This document shows, one piece after another, positions 17,274 through 24,966 of a DNA stretch of 64,000 nt. Every line of letters begins with the position of its first letter. Within the stretch, counting starts at the first letter, position 1. Source of the DNA: JADCRZ01 sp041751095 (lineage in GTDB: Bacteria; Bacteroidota; Bacteroidia; Chitinophagales; Chitinophagaceae). The notes under the pieces were generated by a model, which saw nothing but the letters and a program-made list of their open reading frames with translations, made no database searches and was not told the DNA's origin. The position numbers and the translations under genes were made by a program. Location of the stretch: contig JBGSYC010000091.1 of assembly GCA_041751095.1 (NCBI GenBank), positions 1 to 64,000 of the forward strand. Reading direction: 5' to 3'.

Positions 17274-19547
17274 TTACTTGAATTTCCTTTTTAATTCCTC
17301 CAGCTTACCCTTAAAGGAGTTCGTTGCAGGTTGTTGTATGTCGTTTTTTTTGTTGTTTGCGGGTACGCTCTTTTTGTGTTCTCTTACCATTTCATTGAAC
17401 CCGATGGATGGCCGGGTATTGCTTTTCATAGACAAGGCCAGGCGCTTTCTCACTACATCAACGTCAGTAACGGTTACCAGCACACGCTGGTTAAGCTTAA
17501 CAACCATATTGGGATCCGATACGAATGTATCACTCAGTTGAGAAATGTGAACGAGTCCATCCTGCTTTACGCCAATATCTACAAAGGCGCCAAAGTTGGT
17601 GATATTTGTAACGATGCCCGGAACCGTCATTCCTGTTTTAACATCCTCCATAGATTTGATACTTTGATCGAATTGAAACTCTTCGATCACCTGTCTCGGA
17701 TCGCGCCCGGGCTTTTCCAGTTCACTAAGGATATCCTCCATAGTAAATTCACCTGCGCTACCGGAAATATATTTCGTTTTGTTGATCTGCTTCCGGAGCT
17801 CTGCCTTCCCGATGAGCTCATCGGGGGTGCAGGACAGGTCGTGCGCCATTGCAATCACCAAATGGTAGCTTTCGGGGTGTACCGCACTATCGTCAAGAAC
17901 GTTCCCTGCATTAGGGATCCGCAGAAATCCGGCGCATTGTTCAAAAGTTTTGGGGCCCATCAAACTTACTTTTTTTAGTTCTGCCCGGCTTTTGAAGCCC
18001 CCGTTCTTTATCCTGTATTCGACGATATTTTTCGCCAGCGCCGTGCTCAGCCCGCTTACATACATCAATAAATGCCTGCTGGCTGTATTCAGGTTTACTC
18101 CGACATGGTTCACACAACTTTCCACAACTTTGTCGAGGCTCTCCTTCAGCTTTGTTTGGTTTACATCGTGTTGGTATTGTCCAACCCCTATTGACTTTGC
18201 ATCGATTTTAACCAGTTCGCTTAGAGGGTCCAGCAGGCGACGGGCGATACTGATAGAGCCTCGTACGGTGACATCATGTTCGGGGAACTCTTCCCGGGCG
18301 GCTTCCGACGCTGAATAAATTGAAGCTCCGCTTTCATTAACCTGGAAAATGCTGATCTTTCTTCCGAAATCAATTTCCCGGATAAGCTGTTCTGTTTCTC
18401 TTCCTGCCGTACCATTACCGATCCCGATTGCTTCTATTTTATAACTGTCTGCCAGGTCCTTTAATTCAGCAATTACCTCCTGTTTGCGCCCGGGGGAAGT
18501 ATGTGGGTAGATGGTGGTGTTGAATAAATAACTTCCGTGTTCATCCAGGCACACTAGCTTACACCCGGTTCGAAAGCCCGGGTCAATGGCCATTATCCTT
18601 TTTGATCCGAGCGGTGGAGACATTAGAAGCTGACGGAGGTTTTCCCTAAAAACCCTGATGGCCTCTTCGTCAGCCTTATTTTTGCTGATGACGCGGAATT
18701 CATTTTCGATAGACGGCTTCAGCAAACGGTCGTAGCTTTCTTCTATGGCCGTTTTTACTTCAGCACGCTTGGGGCTTGCCCCTTTTATAAATATCTTTTC
18801 CAGTGCAGACAGGGCCAATTGTTTGTCGATGGCAATATCCATCAGAAGGAATCCTTCTTTTTCTCCCCGGCGGATCGCCAGCATCCGGTGCGAAGGGCAT
18901 CTTTTTAAGGGCTCATCAAACTCAAAATAATCACGGTACTTCTGTGCTTCTTCGAAATCCTTTTTACTGCCTGTTATCCTGGAGTACAAAATTGCGCCCT
19001 TATCGAAGAGCTCCCGGATCTTATTTCTTACCTGCTCATTTTCGGTGATCCATTCTGCAATGATATCCCTGGCTCCCTGGAGTGCATCCCTGACATCAGT
19101 CTGGTTGTCATTCATAAATGCAGCCGCTTCCTGTTCCGGGGTTCCGGGCCCCTGTTCAAGGAGTATCTTTGCGAGTGGCTCAAGTCCTTTTTCGATTGCA
19201 GCGGCAGCCCTTGTTTTTCGCTTCGGCTTGTAGGGAAGGTAGATGTCTTCGAGTTCAATTTCATCAAAAGAGTTTTCAATCCTTTGCCGGAGTGCGGGAG
19301 TGAGCCTGCCAAGGCTTTCGATCGTTTTAACGACAGTTTCCTTCCGTTTTTGCAGCTCCGTGAAATATTGTATCAGCGTGACCACATTGCCTATCTGCAC
19401 TTCATCCATATTGCCCGTCGCTTCTTTACGGTATCGTGAAATAAACGGAATGGTAGACCCTTCTGTATGCAACTGACAGACATTGCTTACCTGTTTGAAG
19501 GGCAGGCCTGATTTCTCACTTATTTTTTGAATATACTTTGATTCCAT
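17274..19547 (-). CDS. tex: Tex-family RNA-binding transcription accessory protein
   Basis: 757-residue Tex homologue, a cytosolic nucleic-acid-binding protein linked to transcription and RNA quality control. Domains in order: N-terminal helical Tex_N with SRYRKEATGNMDEVQ, a YqgF-like RNase H fold with ALDPG-type start (IMAIDPGFRTGCKLVCL), helix-hairpin-helix region (GLSTALAKNIVEYRIKNGGF), and a C-terminal S1 domain (GIVTNITNFGAFVDIGVKQD, about residues 650-720). Length is normal. The gene is convergent with ctpA and divergent from the cystathionine beta-synthase gene, from which it is separated by 116 bases. Confidence 0.96.
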   Translation of the reverse strand: MESKYIQKISEKSGLPFKQVSNVCQLHTEGSTIPFISRYRKEATGNMDEVQIGNVVTLIQYFTELQKRKETVVKTIESLGRLTPALRQRIENSFDEIELEDIYLPYKPKRKTRAAAAIEKGLEPLAKILLEQGPGTPEQEAAAFMNDNQTDVRDALQGARDIIAEWITENEQVRNKIRELFDKGAILYSRITGSKKDFEEAQKYRDYFEFDEPLKRCPSHRMLAIRRGEKEGFLLMDIAIDKQLALSALEKIFIKGASPKRAEVKTAIEESYDRLLKPSIENEFRVISKNKADEEAIRVFRENLRQLLMSPPLGSKRIMAIDPGFRTGCKLVCLDEHGSYLFNTTIYPHTSPGRKQEVIAELKDLADSYKIEAIGIGNGTAGRETEQLIREIDFGRKISIFQVNESGASIYSASEAAREEFPEHDVTVRGSISIARRLLDPLSELVKIDAKSIGVGQYQHDVNQTKLKESLDKVVESCVNHVGVNLNTASRHLLMYVSGLSTALAKNIVEYRIKNGGFKSRAELKKVSLMGPKTFEQCAGFLRIPNAGNVLDDSAVHPESYHLVIAMAHDLSCTPDELIGKAELRKQINKTKYISGSAGEFTMEDILSELEKPGRDPRQVIEEFQFDQSIKSMEDVKTGMTVPGIVTNITNFGAFVDIGVKQDGLVHISQLSDTFVSDPNMVVKLNQRVLVTVTDVDVVRKRLALSMKSNTRPSIGFNEMVREHKKSVPANNKKNDIQQPATNSFKGKLEELKRKFK

Positions 19548-19639
19548 AGCTGGTGTAAAATGTGCAAATTACCAAATGCGCCATTAGAAATCCTTACTTG
19601 TTTACATAAGCTACTGGTACAATTGCTGATGCTAATTCT

Positions 19640-19647
19640 TACCTTTG
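19640..19647 (+). promoter_or_regulatory. Promoter box of the cystathionine beta-synthase gene
   Basis: TACCTTTG, an exact TAnnTTTG match, lies 16 bases before the ATG. A TTG at 19623-19625 is closer than the usual -33 spacing, so only the -7 part is supported. Confidence 0.5.
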
Positions 19648-19663
19648 GTATCAATCGAATACT

Positions 19664-21025
19664 ATGGACATCAAGAACAACATCCTCGAAACAATGGGCA
19701 ACACCCCCCTGATCCGCTTAAATAAAATAACCAAAGACCTGCCCTGTACAGTACTGGCCAAAACGGAATACTTTAACCCCGGAAATTCAATTAAAGACCG
19801 GATGGCCTTAAAGATGGTTGAAGTGGCCGAAAAAGAAGGCAGGATAAAACCGGGGGGAACATTCATCGAATGCACATCCGGCAATACCGGGATGGGCCTG
19901 GCCCTGGCGGCTATTGTGAAAGGATACAAATGCGTTTTTGCCACTACGGATAAGCAATCAAAAGAAAAAGCCGATATTCTGAAAGCTCTTGGTGCAGAAG
20001 TGATCGTTTGCCCTACCAATGTAGAACCCGAAGATCCGCGCAGCTATTATTCTATTGCAAGGCGGCTCTCGAAGGAGATCCCCAATTCTTTTCATTTTAA
20101 CCAGTATGATAACCTGGCCAACCGCCAGGCGCATTATGAAACAACCGGCCCGGAGATATGGCAACAGACTGATGGTACCGTTACTCACCTCGTAGTGGCT
20201 ACCGGCACGGGTGGTACACTGGCCGGAACGGGAAGATATCTTAAGGAAAAAAATCCCGCAATTCAGATTTGGGGAATAGATCCCTTTGGGTCGCTGCTTA
20301 CCAAATATTTCCGTACAGGTGAGATTGACATGAAAGAGGTTCATCCTTATGTGAGTGAAGGATTTGGTGAAGACTTTGTTCCGCAAAATTACGATATGAG
20401 CGTGGTAGATCATTTTGAACAGGTAACAGATAAAGACGGCGCTGTAATGACGCGCCGGATTTCGAGGGAGGAAGGGATTTTTGTAGGATATAGCTGCGGA
20501 AGCGCTTTACAGGGACTATTGCAGCTGAAACATAAGTTGAAGAAGGACGATGTTGTTGTTATCATATTTCCCGACCATGGCAGCCGCTACGTTGCTAAAG
20601 TGTACAACGATCAATGGATGATGGAAAGAGGTTTTTTAGATGTAAAAACGTTGAAAGATATTGTAAACGGACGGGCATCCCAGCCATTGATCACGGTAGA
20701 TATTGAAGATACGGTAGGTGATGTGATCGATATCATGAAGAGGCACAATATCGAAAGCATACCGGTGACTGCAAAAGGGGATATGGTTGGTTCTGTAAGT
20801 GAAGCCGGTTTATTCCACAAAATGCTCAGCAATGGCCAGGACCTTAAGCAACACAGGGTGAAAGATGTGCTCGAACCTTCATACCCGGTTGTTGCTTTTG
20901 AAACTCCTGTGGAAAGACTCACCTCTCTGATCAACAAAGAAAACGGTGCGGTACTATCAAAGGATGACAGCGGTAACTTCCATATCGTAACAAAGTACGA
21001 TGTTATTCAAAGCCTTGCTAACTAA
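19664..21025 (+). CDS. cbs: Cystathionine beta-synthase / cysteine synthase with CBS pair
   Basis: PLP enzyme of the beta-replacement family, 453 residues. The catalytic domain starts ETMGNTPLIRLNKI; Lys44 in NPGNSIKDRMALKM is the PLP lysine; CTSGNTGMGLALAA and TGTGGTLAGTGRYL bind the substrate and the PLP phosphate. From about residue 335 two CBS domains follow (VGDVIDIMKRHNIESIPV; VVAFETPVERLTSLI). This architecture is that of cystathionine beta-synthases of the reverse transsulfuration route, though an O-acetylserine-using cysteine synthase cannot be ruled out. It has no heme-binding N-terminal extension. The next gene starts 26 bases later in the same direction. Confidence 0.9.
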   Translation: MDIKNNILETMGNTPLIRLNKITKDLPCTVLAKTEYFNPGNSIKDRMALKMVEVAEKEGRIKPGGTFIECTSGNTGMGLALAAIVKGYKCVFATTDKQSKEKADILKALGAEVIVCPTNVEPEDPRSYYSIARRLSKEIPNSFHFNQYDNLANRQAHYETTGPEIWQQTDGTVTHLVVATGTGGTLAGTGRYLKEKNPAIQIWGIDPFGSLLTKYFRTGEIDMKEVHPYVSEGFGEDFVPQNYDMSVVDHFEQVTDKDGAVMTRRISREEGIFVGYSCGSALQGLLQLKHKLKKDDVVVIIFPDHGSRYVAKVYNDQWMMERGFLDVKTLKDIVNGRASQPLITVDIEDTVGDVIDIMKRHNIESIPVTAKGDMVGSVSEAGLFHKMLSNGQDLKQHRVKDVLEPSYPVVAFETPVERLTSLINKENGAVLSKDDSGNFHIVTKYDVIQSLAN

Positions 21026-21051
21026 CACCGTTCAAAACAGCCTAATGCTTA

Positions 21052-21837
21052 ATGCCAACTTTCTCCGACCAGACAGGTAACGCTATTGAAATAAGAAATG
21101 CTCCAAAACGCATCGTGTCTCTTGTGCCGTCTCAAACAGAATTATTATATGATCTGGGCCTGAATGAATCTGTTGCCGGTATCACGAAATTCTGTGTACA
21201 TCCCCGGGAATGGTTCAGGAATAAAGCAAAAGTAGGTGGTACGAAAGATGTACAGATCAATGTCGTCCATTCCATACAGCCCGACCTTGTAATTGCCAAT
21301 AAAGAAGAAAATACAAAAGAACAGGTGGAGGAGATTATGCTTCGCTATCCTGTGTGGGTTAGTGACGTGGCAACGCTGAAAGATGCTCTGGATATGATAC
21401 GATCTATTGGAATGATCACAAAAACCACAGATAAGGCTGGTTCCCTGGTAATGGAAATCGAAGCTGGTTTTACCCGCCTGGCAAATCGGCTGGATAGTCG
21501 CGAAAAGCTGCGAACCGCATACCTGATCTGGCGTAAGCCCTACATGACGGCAGGCGGCGATACCTTCATCCATTCAATGATGCAGTTTTGCGGTTATAAG
21601 AATATTTTTGAAGAAGAGCACCGATACCCTGTCATTACGATTGAACACTTGAAGCAAAAAGACTGTCAGCAGCTATTGCTGTCTTCAGAACCGTATCCCT
21701 TTAAGCAAAAGCACGTTGAAGAACTGAATGAACAATTGCCCGATACAAAAATCCGGCTGGTAGACGGCGAATACTTTAGCTGGTATGGAAGCAGGCTTTT
21801 GCATGCACCGGGGTATTTTGAAAAGTTGTTGGGGTAA
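21052..21837 (+). CDS. BtuF-like helical-backbone metal receptor domain protein
   Basis: 261 residues resembling the periplasmic-binding fold of BtuF and siderophore receptors: PKRIVSLVPSQTELLYDLGL, VVHSIQPDLVIANKEENTKEQ, and AGGDTFIHSMMQFCGYKNIF are typical blocks. Unlike true ABC binding proteins it starts directly at the domain (MPTFSDQTGNAIEI) with no signal peptide or lipobox, so it is predicted to be cytosolic, and no ABC permease or ATPase is adjacent. It is 26 bases downstream of the cystathionine beta-synthase gene and probably cotranscribed. Ligand unknown; no cobalamin riboswitch was seen upstream. Heptad repeats begin 8 bases after its stop. Confidence 0.8.
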   Translation: MPTFSDQTGNAIEIRNAPKRIVSLVPSQTELLYDLGLNESVAGITKFCVHPREWFRNKAKVGGTKDVQINVVHSIQPDLVIANKEENTKEQVEEIMLRYPVWVSDVATLKDALDMIRSIGMITKTTDKAGSLVMEIEAGFTRLANRLDSREKLRTAYLIWRKPYMTAGGDTFIHSMMQFCGYKNIFEEEHRYPVITIEHLKQKDCQQLLLSSEPYPFKQKHVEELNEQLPDTKIRLVDGEYFSWYGSRLLHAPGYFEKLLG

Positions 21838-21844
21838 AGTTGTG

Positions 21845-21893
21845 TGAGGTATGAGGTATGGGGTATGAGGTATGAGGTATGGGGTATGGGGGG
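21845..21893 (+). repeat. Tandem 7-bp repeat, six perfect units
   Basis: Six consecutive perfect heptads, each TGAGGTA or TGGGGTA, followed by a decayed seventh, start 8 bases after the stop of the BtuF-like gene. The order is A-A-G-A-A-G at the third base, so a 21-bp higher-order unit is itself repeated twice. The same heptads occur after ctpA and, in altered form, after rhaEW. Confidence 0.85.
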
Positions 21894-21919
21894 ATTGTAG
21901 TGTATTGGTCTTGTTTATG

Positions 21920-22385
21920 TGAATTGGGGATTCAAACATCTGCTAAGATAACAGTAGGCAAGTTGATCACCAATCACAGCCTGGAAAATTTTCAGTGATC
22001 TTTCATTTCGCCCGAAAGGTCGCTACATAACAGAACACCAATAAGGGGCTCATGAAAGATGACAAGAGAGTGTGGTATCCCCCCCCAACTTGTCATTTCA
22101 AAGCCGCCGGTGTACGCTCTTTCACCTAAGGCAACTCGTTGCGGCGGACTTTGAAATCCCCGGAATTTTCGCGAGCAGTTGTGTAGTCAAGTTGATCACC
22201 AAAAAGTATTCTGGTGCGCTGCATCATTGTAAGAATGTAGATATGAATAACATGCGAACCCTTGTATTTCCAGAAAAGGGCCTCGTAATATAAGAGATGC
22301 AGCGCACCGCTTATATTTGTAGAATCGAATTTCGTTGATTATTAAGGTGCAGCGCGCCGTAATATTATGATTTACGGCAAATACC
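21920..22385. repeat. Dispersed structured repeat, copy 1
   Basis: Two blocks are shared with copy 2 near 44.0-44.5 kb: block A (21920-22077, partner 44046-44199) and block B (22207-22385, partner 44292-44470; both exactly 179 bases). Block B contains an inverted pair, GGTGCGCTGCATC and GATGCAGCGCACC (starting near 22213 and 22296), and a further GGTGCAGCGC-type unit near 22346. Between A and B this copy has a unique insert with a long hairpin: ATTTCAAAG-CCGCCG (22095-22109) against CGGCGG-A-CTTTGAAAT (22142-22157). A CAAGTTGATCACCAA motif from block A (21959) recurs at 22188. No convincing protein is encoded. Confidence 0.8.
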
Positions 22386-22412
22386 TTTTTGAGATAAACA
22401 CTAATTTCATTT

Positions 22413-23522
22413 ATGCATTTTTACCAGAATGATAATGCCATTTATGCCAGGCAGGTTGACAAGCCATCGAAAAAAAAGCCGATGTTCCCTGTTAACGATA
22501 AGCTGCGCCAATACCTGAAATATCATGGCCGTGAAGTAAAGCTGCCGGTATCATATAACGACCTTTTAAGGTTTACCTATTCCGTTTCTTTAAAAGACAA
22601 AGAAGGAAAAGATACCTTCTGGGAAACCGTTATCTACGACAAGCGCGAGTGGGATTATATCCGTGAAGGGTTGGTAAAAATCTATGCGATCCTTAAAACG
22701 GAGGGTGATTTTACCTTCATCAAACACCTCGATGTTGCAAGGATCGACTATTGCACCTTTGGTAACTCAAATCCCTTCCGCATCAGGATCGTAAATAAAT
22801 TCAATGATAATTACGACCATTACTATATAAAGATTGCCGACGCATCGAGGGTATACGGCCTCGAGCTGGAGCACGTTCTCTCTCCTAACCGCATTACTTT
22901 TTTTACCCATAATGCAACACTCGTTGAAGAACATATTCCAGGTATACCGGGAGACATTTTTATCAGGCAATATGTTGATGAGCCGGTAACCAATAAGATC
23001 CGCTTTGCCAAAGAGTTCGTTAAATTCAATGAACGATGTTTTGTACGCTTACTGGGAGATATGCGCAGCTACAATTTCGTTGTTGATATTACTCCCGACG
23101 TAGAAGATTTTCAGTACAGAATACGTGCAATCGATTTTGATCAGCAGTCCTATGAAGGAAGAAAAAATTTGTATCTGCCGCAATTTTTCAAGGAAAACTT
23201 CCCGCTGGTGGAGATGACGATCAGGTATCTCAACAAAGAGTCGATTGAGCAATACCAGACAGAAGAAAGAACGCTGATGGCGTTCCGGCTTACGTCTGCA
23301 AGGTATCGTGTAAAAGAGCTGCTCGATATAATGGTAAAAGATCAACTCTCAACGCCGGATAAACTGGCCCAGCTGAAAAAAGAACTGGGTGAAATGTACG
23401 TGCAGCATAAACATTTTGATAAGTGCACATCCATGGGGCAGGTGGTAAAAGAAAATCTTAAGCACGTACTTCGTAAAAACCTCACTATGATACCGAAACT
23501 GTTAAGCAAGTTCGGTGATTAG
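22413..23522 (+). CDS. Conserved hypothetical protein with kinase-like C-terminal motifs
   Basis: 369 residues, no signal peptide or membrane segment; the first ~25 residues are basic and probably flexible. I do not recognise a named family. About residues 210-250 read LLGDMRSYNFVVDITPD followed by RIRAIDFDQQSYEG. This spacing resembles the catalytic loop (xGDxxxxNxxxx) and metal-binding IDFD of aminoglycoside-phosphotransferase-type kinase folds, with the usual catalytic-loop His replaced. An upstream ELEHVLSPNRIT segment and a conserved GIPGDIFIRQYV might belong to the same fold. This is inference from motif spacing only. The gene stands alone, 27 bases downstream of repeat copy 1, with fbaA following after 151 bases. 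Confidence 0.7.
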   Translation: MHFYQNDNAIYARQVDKPSKKKPMFPVNDKLRQYLKYHGREVKLPVSYNDLLRFTYSVSLKDKEGKDTFWETVIYDKREWDYIREGLVKIYAILKTEGDFTFIKHLDVARIDYCTFGNSNPFRIRIVNKFNDNYDHYYIKIADASRVYGLELEHVLSPNRITFFTHNATLVEEHIPGIPGDIFIRQYVDEPVTNKIRFAKEFVKFNERCFVRLLGDMRSYNFVVDITPDVEDFQYRIRAIDFDQQSYEGRKNLYLPQFFKENFPLVEMTIRYLNKESIEQYQTEERTLMAFRLTSARYRVKELLDIMVKDQLSTPDKLAQLKKELGEMYVQHKHFDKCTSMGQVVKENLKHVLRKNLTMIPKLLSKFGD

Positions 23523-23673
23523 GAATTTGGACGGCATAGTCACTGCTCCCGGCAGCTTCTGTATAATTGAATCAACCCGGCATAACACGGCAATTAATTA
23601 ATAAACGGGAAACCTTACCTTCATCCTTCAATTGCAGACATCAACATATTCATGATTAACAAAAGAAACATTT

Positions 23674-24741
23674 ATGAAAAAATATCAGCCCGGCGTTTTA
23701 TTTGGTGAAGAGCTGGAAGCATTATATCAGGATGCCAGGGAAAATCAATTTGCCCTGCCGGCGATTAATACAATTGGCACAAATACCATCAACGCCACTC
23801 TTGAAACCGCGGCAAAGGTAAACTCACCTGTCATTATACAATTTTCAAATGGAGGAGCACAGTTTATCGCAGGTAAAGGGATGCCCAATGAAAATTTGCA
23901 GGGTAACATATCCGGTGGAGTGTCGGGAGCGCTGCATATACACAATGTTGCAAAATATTACGGGGTGCCAGTCGTATTGCACACCGATCACGCGTCAAAA
24001 AAGTGGTTGCCCTGGGTAAGCGGGCTCATAGATTTTGGCGAAGAATATTTCAGGGAAAAGAAGCGCCCGCTCTTTAGCTCACACATGCTTGATCTGTCAG
24101 AAGAGCCTATCGAGGAAAACATTCATACATCCGTCGAATTCTATAAACGCATGCAGGCCATGGGGATGAGCATAGAAATCGAACTTGGTGTTACAGGCGG
24201 GGAAGAGGATGGAGTAGATAACAGCGGAGTGGAGAATGAAAAGCTCTACACGCAACCCCAACACGTGTTGTATTCATATAAGGAACTAAGTAAAGTAGGG
24301 AAGTTGTTTACGGTGGCTGCCGCATTTGGCAACGTGCATGGCGTTTATAGTCCGGGTAATGTTGAGCTTCGGCCGGAAATACTGAAGAATAGCCAGGACT
24401 TTATAGAGAAAGAATTAAACACCGGTCCGAAACCCGTATATTTTGTATTTCACGGCGGTAGCGGTTCGCCACAGCACCAGATCCGGGAAGCCATTGGTTA
24501 CGGTGCTATTAAGATGAACCTGGATACCGACCTGCAATGGGCTTTCTGGGATGGTGTTCAGCAGTTTTATAAAAAGAATGAACCCTACCTCCAGGCACAG
24601 TTAGGCAACCCTGAAGGCGTTGGCAAACCAAATAAAAAATTTTACGATCCGCGCGTCTGGCTACGCAAAGCGGAAGAAAACTTTATCAAAAGACTGGAAA
24701 TTGCATTCGATGATCTCAACTGTATGAACAGGAATGCATAG
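23674..24741 (+). CDS. fbaA: Class II fructose-bisphosphate aldolase
   Basis: Zinc-dependent reversible cleavage of fructose-1,6-bisphosphate to DHAP and glyceraldehyde-3-phosphate. Visible markers: PAINTIGTNTINATLETA, zinc site VVLHTDHASKKWLPW, SMEIELGVTGGEEDGVD-type block (here SIEIELGVTGGEEDGV), FGNVHGVYSPGNVELRP, FHGGSGSPQHQIREA and GAIKMNLDTDLQWAFWDG. Its 355 residues match the longer E. coli-type class IIa enzyme. It is a monocistronic-looking gene, convergent with the baeRF-like gene, and provides DHAP consumption relevant to rhamnose catabolism further right. Confidence 0.96.
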   Translation: MKKYQPGVLFGEELEALYQDARENQFALPAINTIGTNTINATLETAAKVNSPVIIQFSNGGAQFIAGKGMPNENLQGNISGGVSGALHIHNVAKYYGVPVVLHTDHASKKWLPWVSGLIDFGEEYFREKKRPLFSSHMLDLSEEPIEENIHTSVEFYKRMQAMGMSIEIELGVTGGEEDGVDNSGVENEKLYTQPQHVLYSYKELSKVGKLFTVAAAFGNVHGVYSPGNVELRPEILKNSQDFIEKELNTGPKPVYFVFHGGSGSPQHQIREAIGYGAIKMNLDTDLQWAFWDGVQQFYKKNEPYLQAQLGNPEGVGKPNKKFYDPRVWLRKAEENFIKRLEIAFDDLNCMNRNA

Positions 24742-24939
24742 TTGACGCTTTTACACCCTTGCCTCCGGCCGGGCAGATGCTTTGATCTGAAAGGAAAAGC
24801 GGGCTGCTCAATACAACCCCGCTTGTCAGCTTAATCCGCTCCGCATCGACATCTGTAACATCAGGAAAGCTACGCCCAAAGTGGGTTATAGATTAACCTG
24901 GCCTTCTCTGGAGACCAAAGCAGGTGATGCGCCCGTGAT

Positions 24940-24962
24940 TTGTTTCCTTTCTCCGGAAACAA
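24940..24962. terminator. Possible bidirectional terminator between convergent genes
   Basis: TTGTTTCC and GGAAACAA form a perfect 8-bp stem with a 7-base loop, five bases before the end of the minus-strand gene and about 200 bases after the aldolase stop. There is no clear T-tract on either side, so the function is uncertain. The other 200 bases after the aldolase gene hold nothing recognised. Confidence 0.35.
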
Positions 24963-24966
24963 TATT

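Noticed and set aside
17331..17978. 215-codon plus-strand frame within tex
   Set aside because: It is antisense to the S1 and HhH regions of tex, an unmistakable gene; no independent protein features.
21026..21051. Cobalamin riboswitch before the BtuF-like gene
   Set aside because: Only 26 bases separate it from cbs and no B12-box or other riboswitch fold was seen upstream of either gene.
21845..21893. CRISPR-like array
   Set aside because: Units are 7 bp and contiguous with no spacers; no cas genes are near.
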